Source: Nakamurella flavida (GTDB lineage Bacteria > Actinomycetota > Actinomycetes > Mycobacteriales > Nakamurellaceae). From it: 64,000 nucleotides of DNA. The position numbers and the translations under genes are program-made. The number at the start of each line of letters is the position of its first letter. Position 1 is the first letter of the stretch. The stretch lies in assembly GCF_030811475.1 (NCBI RefSeq), contig NZ_JAUSQV010000001.1:2615001-2679000 (forward strand), in the 5' to 3' direction. The notes under the pieces were generated by a model that ran no database searches, was not told the origin of the DNA, and saw only the letters and a list, made by a program, of their open reading frames with translations. Shown piece after piece: positions 25,478-34,652 of this stretch.

Positions 25478-27660
25478 GAGAGCCGCGCCCGGGCGGCACC
25501 GAGCAGGACGGCCTGACGGTCGCGGCGGGACAACAGTCCCTCGGCCGCCCAGGTCGCCGACACCTCGGTGACGGTGCGGACGAACTGCTGCCGGTCGGTG
25601 AACGGGGCCCGGGCCCAGATGTCGTCCAGCAGGGTGGTCCGATCGGGTCTGACCGGGTTGACCACCCCGGCGTCGGTGCCGGCGAACACCACCATGGGTT
25701 CGGACCGTCGGAAGTACAGGTGGTACGGATCGTCGCTGCCCACGTACATCGGCGCCCACACCGTGCCGTCGGCGGACCGGAAGAAGCCGGCGTCGGCCGT
25801 GGGTCGCAGCGCGGTCTCCAGCGACCCGGACAGGGTCAGGGCCGAGAACAGCGACACCGCCCGGAAACTCGGCTGGCTGCTGCGGGCGACCAGGGCGATG
25901 GGGCCGTGGGCCAGGGTCTGCAGGGTCGGGTCGTCCAACGCCCGCTCCACCCGCAGGCGCATGGGCAGGGTCACCGCGACTGTGTCCCCGCTCGTCCAGT
26001 CGCGGGAGACCGAGAGGTAGCTGCCCGGGGTGACTGGCCCCGGGACGGCCGTCCCGTTCACGGCGACCTCGGCGTCCTGCGCCCAGACCGGGATGCGCAG
26101 CCGCAGATCCAGCGGTCCTGACCCGGTGACGGTCAGCGTGCTCGTGCCGGCGGTCGGCAGCTCGGTGCTCAGTGCGACGGTCAGCGAGCGGGCCGCCCAC
26201 GTCAGGGTGGAGCCGATATACAGGTTGACGTACAGCGTGGAGCCGTCGGCACCGGCGAAGAAGATCGAGTCCTGGTACTTGGTGTGGTTCTCCAGACCGG
26301 TACCTCCGCAACAGGTCCCGAGGTTGCCGTATCCCCGCCGGACGCCTGGCCCGACCGGCAGCATGTAGGTGACCAGCGGGTCGTCGCCGCTGTCGCTCGC
26401 CCGCCGGGACCCAGCGATCTGGTTGAACAGCGCGCGCTCGTAGTACTCCATGTATTTCGGGTCCGGGTCGCGCAGGAACAGCTCGCGGGACACCTTGAGC
26501 ATGTTGTAGGCGGCGCAGGTCTCGGCATTGGTGTCCTTGACGATGGACGCGCCGATCCTGTCCCGTGCCCGGAAGATCTCGCCCTGCCCGGTGCCGCCGT
26601 GCGCGTACATCCGGTGCGGAACGACCATCTCCCACATGTTCCGCACCGCGTCGACGTACGGGGCCCGACCGGTGGCGTCGTACCGCTTGAGGTAGCCCAG
26701 GAACTGCGGGATGTGCTGGTTGGCGTGCTTGCCGTCGAGGATGTCCTGGTTTGCCGCGCACGCCTGCAGCAGGTACTCGGTGTCGAAGAATCCGGCCGCG
26801 GTGGAGAAGTCGGCGTCGCCGGTGATCTCGTACAGCCGCATCAGGCTCTCGTTCATGCCGCCGTACTCGCCGGCGATGTACATCTGCCACATCCGCTGCC
26901 GTTGGGCGGCAGTGGTCCGGGACAGGCGGGTGAACGCCCAGCGGCCCATCGCGCTGACGATGCCCAGCGCCCGGGCGTTCCCGGTGAGGTCGTAGGCGTC
27001 CAACAGGCCGGCCATGATCTTGTGGCAGGTGTACCAGGGCGCCCAGATGGTCGGATAGGGGACGAAGACCTCGAGCTGGTCGAACTGGGTCTCCGGGTAG
27101 GCGGCGAGATAGCCGGCGGAGCCGCCCTGCACCGCGAGGGCGTCCTGGCATTCGCCGAGGGCATCGACAGCGGTGGTCAGGGTGGCCGCCAGGGACGTCT
27201 CCCCGCTCGCCACGGCCTGGGCCAGCATGGAGAGGTAGTGCCCGGTGAAGTGCCCGCGGAGCTGGCTGGTGGGCTCCTCCCAGCTGCCGATCGGCGCGGC
27301 ACCCCGGGTGTCGAGACCGGCGTTGGCCCGGAAGTTGACCAGCATCCGATCCACCGGGTAGTCCCGCGCGAAGCGCAGCAACCGGTCGCGGTTGGCGGTG
27401 AAGATGCTGGGCGCCAACGTGACCGCCGACAACGGGAAGGGCACCAACGCAGCGGCTCCGGTGACCGGCATCGCAGCACGGGCGGCACGGGCGACGGGGA
27501 ATGCGGTGGGGTGGGCGGTTCGCGGCACGGACGCGGCGGCAGCCGGACCGGCGGAACCGAACGCCACCGCACCGGCCGCCGCGGCCAGTCCCCCGGCCAG
27601 CGCGGTGCGCCTGGACAGCGAGGGACCCCTGCGGGTCGGCTGGATCGGGAGGGGATTCAC
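25474..27660 (-). CDS. Tat-exported GH127/GH146-like beta-L-arabinofuranosidase
   Basis: A 728-residue DUF1680-type enzyme. The N-terminus has a twin-arginine signal (LSRRTALAGGLAAAAGAVAF) and AAAAS cleavage region, so it is exported folded. The zinc/thiolate set is kept: Glu-Thr-Cys in NAETCAAYNML (near residue 380) and the Cys pair in GTCCGGTGLENH (near residue 450). The latter resembles GH146 more than the SCCPTN form of GH127. It begins SVTLAPSIFTANRDRLLRFA, typical of exported family members. GTG 27660 has AAAGGAG 7 bases upstream. It probably removes terminal arabinofuranose outside the cell. The two families cannot be told apart with certainty by eye. Confidence 0.82.
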   Translation of the reverse strand: MNPLPIQPTRRGPSLSRRTALAGGLAAAAGAVAFGSAGPAAAASVPRTAHPTAFPVARAARAAMPVTGAAALVPFPLSAVTLAPSIFTANRDRLLRFARDYPVDRMLVNFRANAGLDTRGAAPIGSWEEPTSQLRGHFTGHYLSMLAQAVASGETSLAATLTTAVDALGECQDALAVQGGSAGYLAAYPETQFDQLEVFVPYPTIWAPWYTCHKIMAGLLDAYDLTGNARALGIVSAMGRWAFTRLSRTTAAQRQRMWQMYIAGEYGGMNESLMRLYEITGDADFSTAAGFFDTEYLLQACAANQDILDGKHANQHIPQFLGYLKRYDATGRAPYVDAVRNMWEMVVPHRMYAHGGTGQGEIFRARDRIGASIVKDTNAETCAAYNMLKVSRELFLRDPDPKYMEYYERALFNQIAGSRRASDSGDDPLVTYMLPVGPGVRRGYGNLGTCCGGTGLENHTKYQDSIFFAGADGSTLYVNLYIGSTLTWAARSLTVALSTELPTAGTSTLTVTGSGPLDLRLRIPVWAQDAEVAVNGTAVPGPVTPGSYLSVSRDWTSGDTVAVTLPMRLRVERALDDPTLQTLAHGPIALVARSSQPSFRAVSLFSALTLSGSLETALRPTADAGFFRSADGTVWAPMYVGSDDPYHLYFRRSEPMVVFAGTDAGVVNPVRPDRTTLLDDIWARAPFTDRQQFVRTVTEVSATWAAEGLLSRRDRQAVLLGAARARLS

Positions 27661-27808
27661 GGGGTGCTCCTTTGCACGGGGGGCTGCTCTGCACGGAATT
27701 GCCCGGGTCTGCCCACGGGCTGGAGAGGACCGGGCCCAGGGGTCCGGACAGGAGGCGCAGTCGTTCGGTGGGGGCCACGGCTGCCGTGACCCCGATCGGG
27801 GCCGGGGA

Positions 27809-27848
27809 CACGGCGCGCACCGGTCCTGGGGATCCGGTGCGCGCCGTG
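27809..27848 (-). terminator. Strong terminator after the 1840-residue glycosidase gene
   Basis: CACGGCGCGCACCGG (27809-27823) pairs perfectly with CCGGTGCGCGCCGTG (27834-27848), a 15-bp stem with a 10-base loop. It lies 35 bases past the stop of the large gene read on the minus strand. It separates that gene from the Tat-exported enzyme gene. Confidence 0.8.
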
Positions 27849-27883
27849 GTCGTGCCTGGCGCCGGTGTTGCCACCGGCGGTGG

Positions 27884-30800
27884 TCAGCCGGTGATGGTCA
27901 GGGTGACCGTGGCCGTGGTGCCATCGGTCCCGGTCACCGTCACCGGGAACGCACCCTTCGCCGTCCCCGCCGGGATCTGCACCGTCTTGCGCGCAGCCCC
28001 GTTCACATCACTGGACACCGGACCCAACGCGAGCTCCCCGGAGGCCACCGCCAGGCTGTCCCACCGATCGAACCCGGCGATCACCAACGTGGTGAACCCA
28101 CCCGCAGCCACCCGCGTCGCCGTCGCCTTCACCGACGTCGGCACATCCGCCCGGATCACCACCGTGGTGGAGCGCACCGCCGAGACGTTCCCGGCCCGAT
28201 CCACCGCCCGGGAGGACACCAGGAACGTCCCGACCTGGTGGAAGACCACCGGAGCGCTCACCGCGGCCCACTCACCACCGTCCACCCGGTACTCCGTCCG
28301 GTCCACCCCCGAGGCCGCATCCGTTCCGGTGACGGTCATCTCGACGGGGTTGCGGGGAGAGCCCGTCCCGGACTGGGGATTCCGGGTGGCGATGGCAACC
28401 GGGGCGCGGTTGTCCACCCGGACCTGGGTCACCGACTCCGAACCCGCCACCACGGCGCCGTCCTGGATCAACCGGGTCGCCACCGCGTTGTCACCGTTCG
28501 TCGACACCGTGAAGGGCGAGCGGTAGGTGTTCCACGAACCCGTGTTGATCCGGTACTGCGCCGACACACCGCTCGTGCCGGCCGGTGTCGTCACGGTGAC
28601 CAGCACCGGCTGGTCGTACCAGCCCGCTGCGGACAGCACACCGTTGGACCGCAACGCCACCGTTGCCGTGACGGCCACCGCCGCCACCTCCGCGGTACCC
28701 ACCGCCGAGACGTTCCCCGCCGCATCCGTGGCCCGGAACGACACCGTCGCCGCCTCGGAACCCTGCGCCGTCACGGGACCGGTGTACGCGGCCCATTCAC
28801 CGGCACCCCAGCGGTACTCCACCGACGCCACACCCGACCCGGTGTCCGCACCGGTCAGCGTGACCGTGCGGCCGTCGACCGCCGCGGACACCGTCGGCAC
28901 CGTCGCGTCCACCTTCACCGACACCGACGCGACGTCGGAGACGTTCCCCGCCGCATCCGTGGCGCGGGCCTGGACCGTGCTGGTGCCCTCGCCCACGGTC
29001 ACCGGCTCCGTGTAGGCCACCCACCCCGACCCGCTGTCGATCTCCACCTTCGGCGCGGCGTCCACGTCGTCGGCGGCCGCCACGGTCACCTGCACCGGAG
29101 CGGTCCACCACCCGTCGGCACCCGACGGTTCGGCCGGCGACGGCGACACCGAGACCACCGGCTTCGTCGTGTCGACCGGCTGTCCGCCGCCGCCGGCGAC
29201 GGTCACCGTCGCGGTGGCCCGCTTGTCCGTTCCGGCGACGGCACCGGACACCTCGAAGGTTCCGGCCTGGGCGTAGGCCGAGGCCGGGACGGCGTCCCAG
29301 GTGACCGCGAGACGGCTGTCCTGCGAACCGTCGTTGTAGACCCCGGTGACGGTGCCCGGCAGCGACGGGGCGACCCCGACCGCCGTGGTCACCGTGACCG
29401 GCGCGAGGGTGTTGATCTGCACCGCGTCGGTCACCCGGACCCACACCGTGGCCGTGGCCGTGCCGCCACCGTCGACGACACCCGTGACGGTGAAGGAGGT
29501 CCCGGGGGAGGCGACCTGCTCGGCGGTGATCGTCGGCCAGGTCACCGCGCTCTGCACGCGGCTCCCGTCGGAGTAGACCTGCTCGACGGTGCCGGGCAGG
29601 GTCGGCACGACACCGACGGTGGTGGGCACGTGCACGGCCCCGGTGGAGACCGGCACGTCGGTGCGCACCGACCACTCCGACACGGCGATCGCCGAGTTGG
29701 AGGTGCCGTTGCTGTTCGCGGTGAACACGGCCCGCAGGCCGGTGGTGGTCACCGGATCGAACGAGGTGCGGTTGGACCCGGTGTCGGCGATCCCGTAGCC
29801 GCTGGCATTGCTCACGTCGGCCCATTCGCCGGCTGCGTTGCGGTACTGCAGCTTCCAGGAGGCGGGGACGGCCACGCCGTCACCGGTGCCGCCCGGGGAG
29901 TCGTGCCAGAAGGCGACCTCGGTGGACGCGACCCGCACGGGCGACGTCCAGTCGTACTGCAGCCAGCGGGTGGCCGGGCGGGCGCCCGACCAGGTGCCCC
30001 ACAGCTGGTTCTGCTGGCCACCGGTGTTCAGCACCTCGCCGTCGTTGACGGCCCGGACGTTGTTCCATCCCGCGGTGTACTCGGCGGTCGGGGTGGCCAG
30101 CGGGGCCACGTTCACCCCGGCGGCACCGGCCACCGCACCGGTGACGGTGATGTCCCGGCTGGTGGTGAGCGCGCCGTCGGTGGCGGTCAGGCGCAGGACG
30201 TACTCACCCTCGGCAGTGAACTTGACCGAGGTGGAGGCCGCGGCCGGGTCGGCGAACAGTGCGGACCCACCCTCCGGGGCGGAGACGACCGACCAGGTGG
30301 AGCTGAGCGTGCCCGTGGGCAGCGCGTCGTCCTGGACCGTCCCGGTCAACGCGAGCGACCCGTCGGGCCGGGGGTCGGAGGCCACGGCGTCGACGACCGG
30401 GGCCTGGTTGCCCGGCGCCTGCACGTCCTGGCCGGTCGAGGAGACCACCACCTCCTTGATCGCCGTCCGCGCACCCGGGGCGTGCTGCACCGTGACGCGG
30501 ATCCGGCCGGCCGTCACCGGGGCGAAGGCGGCCTCGTTCAGGTTGGCCCGCGGCACCGTCGGCGTCCGCAGCTGACCGGGAACGGCCTTCCACGTCGCAC
30601 CGTCCTGGTACTCGAGCTGGTACAGGGACGGGGTGGCGTAACCGGCCACGGTCCCGGTGGTGGAACTGCGGTAGAAGTGCACCCGGATGTCGTCGAACGT
30701 CCTCGGGCTGCCCAGATCGATCTCCAGGCTGTCCTGGGCGTTCGGCGAACCGGCGGTGCCCCAGAACGGCTCGTTGATGGTGGTGCCGTCGACGGCGTTC

Positions 30801-33406
30801 CCGGGCCCACGGTTCGGGGCGGAGAAGGTCGCCGTCGCGGTCGCGCCCTGCGCCAGGTCGACCGGGTCGCCGTCCGCCGGGGTGATGTCCTTGCCCGCCT
30901 TGGCGAAGATGTCCACCACGCGGCTGTCCTCGTCGAACCGGACCTGGCTCATCGCCTGCACGGCCGTGGCCGCACCCTTGCCGGTGACGGCGCCGCCGGC
31001 CGGCAGCTGCACGTCACCGGTGGCCGGGTCGAACACGACGTGTCGGAGGGAGTCGACGGTCAGGGCGAGCGCGCCGTCCAGGTAGATCGAGTAGCCCTCG
31101 GGAACATCGTCCCCGTAGTACTTCTGGCCGTCGCCGGGCTTGTCCCAGACGATGCTGAGGTCCTTGTCGCGGTAGCGCAGGTTGTTCACCGTGAAGTGGT
31201 CCCACCCGATGTCGATCGGGGAGAGCTCCAGCTTGGCGTCGTCACGGGTGCGCAGACCGGCGACGTCCTCGATGACGGTGAAGTTGGTGGCGCCCAGGAT
31301 CGTGTGGTGGATCCAGGAGCGGTAGCCGACCTTCTGCGGGTCGGCACTCCCGTTGGCCCAGAACTCGTTCTGGTCGGGGTAGCGGTTGTCCCCGCTCTGG
31401 TACTGCGCCCAGGCGTTCCAGTACAGCAGCTTCTTGTAGGTCTCGGCATCGATGTACTGGTTGGGGTAGTTCCGCAGCACGGAGGACAGGAACCGGAAGG
31501 TGACCGTCGAGTTGATGATCGAGAAGTTGTTGCTGCCGACATCGCCCTGCGCGGCGGCCTCGGCCTTGTCCTTCTGGTTGGCGGTGAAGAACGGGAAGAT
31601 CGGGTACTCGTCGGAGTCGGCCCACAGTCGCAGGGCCTCGAGGTACTGGTCGTTCTCCGGGGTCCCGTCCGGCTTGGGCATCAGCCCCACGGAGAACGGG
31701 TAGTAGTTGTTGGTCTCCTTCCAGGGCACGAAAGCCTTGTCCCCACCGGCGATCCGGTGCTCGAGGAGCTTGCTCTCGGGGTTCCACAGGTTGTCGAGCA
31801 CGGCTTTCTGCACGGAGGCCGCCAGCTGCTCCATCTCCCCGGCCTTGGCCTCGTCGCCGGCGGCGCGGTAGGCCTGCGCGGCCCCCAGCGCGTTGGAGTA
31901 GAGGTAGGCGCTCTCGGTGCGGTCCATGGAGGCGCCCTTGCGCCAGTCGAACGACACCGCGTCGGCGTCGTTGCCCGTCAGGGCGCCCCAGTTGTACTCG
32001 ATCAGCTTGTTGCCGTTGGCGTCGAAATCCTTGAGCAGGCCCTTGACGTCGTTCTCGCCGTAGGTGCCCAGGCTGGCCGCGATCGGCGCCGGTCCCCCGT
32101 GCAGCTGGTAGGACTTCCAGGCCGCCTCGGTGATGTACTGGGTGTAGCTGTTGGACCAGTTCGCCGGGTCGCCCGGGTTGTCGGTGTACTTCCCGCTCTT
32201 GGCCACCTCGCCCGCCGAGACCCAGGTGCCGTACGCGTAGGACGGGTCGCGCAGGTACTTCAGGTCGTCGATGAACATGCCCGAGGTCAGCACGATGGCG
32301 TTGTTGTACCCCAGCACGCCCTCGACCGCGGTCGGGAACTGGTAGTCGTTGCCGGCGATGTTGGCGTCCAGGAAGTTGAACCGCATCAGCCACCAGCGGT
32401 AGTACAGGGTCTTCTCGATGTTCTTGTCGGGGATGTCGATGTAGGGCACGTTCTGCGCCCACCACCGGTTGTAGTCGGTGACGTGGGTGGTGAAGGCGTC
32501 CTGCACGGAGGCGGCGCGGTAGGCCGCGTACTCCGGACCCGACTCGGTGATGTCGGCGGTGAGGAAGCCCTCCTGCACCTTGGTGGTCAGGGTGCCGCCG
32601 GCGGCCACCGACGCGGTGTGCACCAGGGTGCCGTCGGCCGGGGCGAAACCGTCACCGGACATCCGGGGGGTGATGGTGGTCAGCTTGTTGAACGCGTCCA
32701 CCCGACCGACCAGCTCGTCACCGTCGGCGCGGGTGGCGTAGGGCGAGGCCGCGGTCAGCGTGACGTCCTGGGCGGTGCCGCCGGTGTTGGTCAGCGTCAG
32801 GGCGGTGACGGCCACGTTGGCGTCGGTCATGTACTTCGTCTGGACCACCCGCAGGCCCGACCCGGTGAAGGTGGACTGCCAGTAGCTCGGGGTCTGCTTG
32901 CGCGCGGCGGTGTCCTCCCGAAGCTGCACCTGCTGCCCGCCGGCCGACACGGTGATCGTGTACGCGGAACGGCCGTTGATCGACTCGATGTAGGCCACGT
33001 CGCCGGCGAAGCCGAGCTGCGCCGGGTCGTGGCTCTTCATGAACAGGGTGCGGCCCCGGCTGAACAACCACTGATTGTTGTCGGAGTTGGCCGGGTCGGC
33101 GTCACCCTGGGTCCCGGTGCGGGCGAGCATCTGGTCGATCCAGAAGTCCTTCCCGGTGGTCACTCCGGCGCCGGCGGCCACGTCCGCGTCGAAGATGGAC
33201 TGCATCATCGCGCGGGTGTCATGGCCGGCCGGCAGGGCCGGCACCGGATCGTCCGACCCGGCGAACACGGGGTAGGGCGTGGCAGAATTGGGGGCGGCGG
33301 CCGCGGACGGGGCGAGGATGATCGGCCCGGCCAGGACCGCGGCGGCGAGCACGGCGGTGGACAGGCGCCGGCGTCGGCTCCTGGGCGTTGCGAAGGATCG
33401 ATGCAC
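27884..33406 (-). CDS. Secreted 1840-residue (alpha/alpha)6-barrel glycosidase, possibly GH121-like
   Basis: A Sec signal (RRRRLSTAVLAAAVLAGPI) is followed by a large catalytic region (about 40-850). Its helical pattern (NRWWAQNVPYIDIPD, FNFLDANIAGNDYQFPTAVE, AVSFDWRKGASMDRTESAYL) resembles MGH1/GH63-type barrels. The neighbours favour GH121 beta-L-arabinobiosidase, because HypBA2 is paired with HypBA1 in Bifidobacterium; this is inference. Then come a discoidin-like CBM32 module (about 850-990), a PKD-like domain (about 995-1095), a second discoidin-like module (about 1100-1255), two BIG_4 Ig-like domains, OmpL47-type repeats and the terminal TVTLTITG domain. The start is GTG 33406 with AAAGGAG 7 bases upstream. 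Confidence 0.72.
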   Translation of the reverse strand: MHRSFATPRSRRRRLSTAVLAAAVLAGPIILAPSAAAAPNSATPYPVFAGSDDPVPALPAGHDTRAMMQSIFDADVAAGAGVTTGKDFWIDQMLARTGTQGDADPANSDNNQWLFSRGRTLFMKSHDPAQLGFAGDVAYIESINGRSAYTITVSAGGQQVQLREDTAARKQTPSYWQSTFTGSGLRVVQTKYMTDANVAVTALTLTNTGGTAQDVTLTAASPYATRADGDELVGRVDAFNKLTTITPRMSGDGFAPADGTLVHTASVAAGGTLTTKVQEGFLTADITESGPEYAAYRAASVQDAFTTHVTDYNRWWAQNVPYIDIPDKNIEKTLYYRWWLMRFNFLDANIAGNDYQFPTAVEGVLGYNNAIVLTSGMFIDDLKYLRDPSYAYGTWVSAGEVAKSGKYTDNPGDPANWSNSYTQYITEAAWKSYQLHGGPAPIAASLGTYGENDVKGLLKDFDANGNKLIEYNWGALTGNDADAVSFDWRKGASMDRTESAYLYSNALGAAQAYRAAGDEAKAGEMEQLAASVQKAVLDNLWNPESKLLEHRIAGGDKAFVPWKETNNYYPFSVGLMPKPDGTPENDQYLEALRLWADSDEYPIFPFFTANQKDKAEAAAQGDVGSNNFSIINSTVTFRFLSSVLRNYPNQYIDAETYKKLLYWNAWAQYQSGDNRYPDQNEFWANGSADPQKVGYRSWIHHTILGATNFTVIEDVAGLRTRDDAKLELSPIDIGWDHFTVNNLRYRDKDLSIVWDKPGDGQKYYGDDVPEGYSIYLDGALALTVDSLRHVVFDPATGDVQLPAGGAVTGKGAATAVQAMSQVRFDEDSRVVDIFAKAGKDITPADGDPVDLAQGATATATFSAPNRGPGNAVDGTTINEPFWGTAGSPNAQDSLEIDLGSPRTFDDIRVHFYRSSTTGTVAGYATPSLYQLEYQDGATWKAVPGQLRTPTVPRANLNEAAFAPVTAGRIRVTVQHAPGARTAIKEVVVSSTGQDVQAPGNQAPVVDAVASDPRPDGSLALTGTVQDDALPTGTLSSTWSVVSAPEGGSALFADPAAASTSVKFTAEGEYVLRLTATDGALTTSRDITVTGAVAGAAGVNVAPLATPTAEYTAGWNNVRAVNDGEVLNTGGQQNQLWGTWSGARPATRWLQYDWTSPVRVASTEVAFWHDSPGGTGDGVAVPASWKLQYRNAAGEWADVSNASGYGIADTGSNRTSFDPVTTTGLRAVFTANSNGTSNSAIAVSEWSVRTDVPVSTGAVHVPTTVGVVPTLPGTVEQVYSDGSRVQSAVTWPTITAEQVASPGTSFTVTGVVDGGGTATATVWVRVTDAVQINTLAPVTVTTAVGVAPSLPGTVTGVYNDGSQDSRLAVTWDAVPASAYAQAGTFEVSGAVAGTDKRATATVTVAGGGGQPVDTTKPVVSVSPSPAEPSGADGWWTAPVQVTVAAADDVDAAPKVEIDSGSGWVAYTEPVTVGEGTSTVQARATDAAGNVSDVASVSVKVDATVPTVSAAVDGRTVTLTGADTGSGVASVEYRWGAGEWAAYTGPVTAQGSEAATVSFRATDAAGNVSAVGTAEVAAVAVTATVALRSNGVLSAAGWYDQPVLVTVTTPAGTSGVSAQYRINTGSWNTYRSPFTVSTNGDNAVATRLIQDGAVVAGSESVTQVRVDNRAPVAIATRNPQSGTGSPRNPVEMTVTGTDAASGVDRTEYRVDGGEWAAVSAPVVFHQVGTFLVSSRAVDRAGNVSAVRSTTVVIRADVPTSVKATATRVAAGGFTTLVIAGFDRWDSLAVASGELALGPVSSDVNGAARKTVQIPAGTAKGAFPVTVTGTDGTTATVTLTITG

Positions 33407-33441
33407 GTTCCACTCCTTTGGGGGTTACGTCACTCGAAGTG

Positions 33442-33480
33442 AACGTAGGACCACCCCAGGGCGACCGCAATCCTTTTCGG
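33442..33480 (-). promoter_or_regulatory. Promoter and operator of the 1840-residue glycosidase gene
   Basis: On the minus strand, TTGCGG (33465-33470) and TACGTT (33442-33447) are spaced by 17 bp, and the start codon is about 35 bp further on. The operator CCGCAATCCTTTTCGG (33465-33480) contains the -35 element, so a bound LacI protein would exclude RNA polymerase. Sixteen bases are identical to 21455-21470. Confidence 0.65.
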
Positions 33481-33713
33481 TTATTTCTGTGTGCATCACG
33501 TACCGGGTCGGTGTGAACGATCACCTCGACAATCCGAGCTCCGACGGTGCTGCTGCGCGGGGGCATCAGTGGCGGTGGCGACTCGCTGCCACCGACGGCG
33601 CGGAGCCGCCGAAGTCGTTGCTCTGAGCCGACTTCCGGGATCCGACACGAGAGCGGACCGCCCTGGGTGAATGGTGGCGCCGTTCCGCACACCCTTTCGG
33701 TCCGGCCTTTCGG
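33481..33713. other. Spacer between the glycosidase promoter and tetR
   Basis: No gene is seen. A 10-base direct repeat CCTTTCGGTC occurs at 33693-33702 and 33706-33715, reaching into the tetR stop codon. No terminator stem was found for tetR. Confidence 0.4.
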
Positions 33714-34523
33714 TCACGCGCTCCTGGGCGCTTCGTCCGGATCGGGCCCCGGGGCACCGAGCAGCGCGGAGATCAGATCGGCGAATGGTTCCGCCAACTC
33801 CGCCGGCCCCGCCGAGGCCAGCGGTTCGAGCCGGGTGGTCGCCCGGAGGAGGGACAGACCGAACGTCGCCGACAGCACGATCTGGGCCCGGAGCAGCAGG
33901 CGGTCGGCATCCTGCGGAGTCCCGGGCGCATCACCGGTGGCGACACCGCCGATCGACGCACCGCCGGTCGGACTGCCGGGGGGTGTCGGGTCGGTGGATG
34001 TCGGATCGGCGGGAGTCGGATCGGCGGGGGGCCGCCAGCCGGCGATGCCGGCCAGCCGCCGGGCGAACGTCAGCAGGATGTCCCGGCGGATCTCCTCCGC
34101 GCGCTCGTCCCCCGAGGTGCGCAACAGCAGCACCAGCTGGGTGGACGCCGGTGCGCCGCGCGACCCACCCACGCGGGCGGCCAGCAGGGCAGGGACCTGC
34201 GCCAGGGTCGTGTCGGGCGGAACGGAGTTGCCGAGGTCGTCGGCGACCCCGGTCAGACAGGCCTCGAACAGTCCCTCCTTCGATCCGAAGTAGCGGGCGA
34301 TGAGGGCCACGTTGACGCCCGCCTCCTCGCTGATATCCCGCACGGTGGTCGACCGGTAGCCGTCCGCAGCGAATCTCCGGCGGGCCGCGGCCAGCAGGAG
34401 TCGGCGGGTGCCGGCGGCGTCCCGGCGCCGCGGGGTGCCCGCCTCGGGCTCGGTGGGGCGGGGGTCCGCCGGGCCGATGCCGCCCGGTCCCGCCGCTGGA
34501 GCCTCGTCGCCGTGTCCGTTCAC
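33714..34523 (-). CDS. TetR-family transcriptional regulator
   Basis: A 269-residue repressor. After a Pro/Gly-rich start of about 35 residues, the N-terminal DNA-binding domain reads TRRLLLAAARRRFAADGYRS, then TVRDISEEAGVNVALIARYF with the SKEGLFEACL end of the HTH. The ligand-binding half contains an unusual 40-residue insert of ADPTPADPTSTDPTPPGSPT type, probably disordered. The GTG start at 34523 is inferred from the domain start. The gene is divergent from the MFS pump gene with a perfect palindrome between them, the standard layout of a TetR-controlled efflux pair. Confidence 0.88.
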   Translation of the reverse strand: MNGHGDEAPAAGPGGIGPADPRPTEPEAGTPRRRDAAGTRRLLLAAARRRFAADGYRSTTVRDISEEAGVNVALIARYFGSKEGLFEACLTGVADDLGNSVPPDTTLAQVPALLAARVGGSRGAPASTQLVLLLRTSGDERAEEIRRDILLTFARRLAGIAGWRPPADPTPADPTSTDPTPPGSPTGGASIGGVATGDAPGTPQDADRLLLRAQIVLSATFGLSLLRATTRLEPLASAGPAELAEPFADLISALLGAPGPDPDEAPRSA

Positions 34524-34598
34524 CCCGCCAGGGTATCGGTGCGTGGGTGTGACGTAAACAACCGTTGACTTCCGCTCGCGGGCAGGCAGACTCACCAA

Positions 34599-34614
34599 GT
34601 CAACAAGTGTTGAC
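34599..34614. promoter_or_regulatory. TetR operator palindrome
   Basis: GTCAACAAGTGTTGAC has 7-bp arms around an AG spacer. It lies between the divergent tetR and MFS genes, 39 bp before the MFS start. A shorter related site, CAACCGTTG, lies at 34559-34567. Both contain the GTTGAC/GTCAAC half-site and could act together. Confidence 0.7.
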
Positions 34615-34652
34615 CGCAGCACCACCTGAGCCCGACCCGTGAAGGAACAGCC

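Noticed and set aside
27392-33442. A 2016-residue open frame on the plus strand opposite the 1840-residue gene
   Set aside because: It is rich in Gly, Arg, Val and His with no recognisable domain, as expected from the mirror frame of a high-GC gene; the minus strand encodes clear domains.
33693-33715. CCTTTCGGTC direct repeat as an extra LacI operator
   Set aside because: It is a direct, not inverted, repeat and overlaps the end of tetR, not a promoter.
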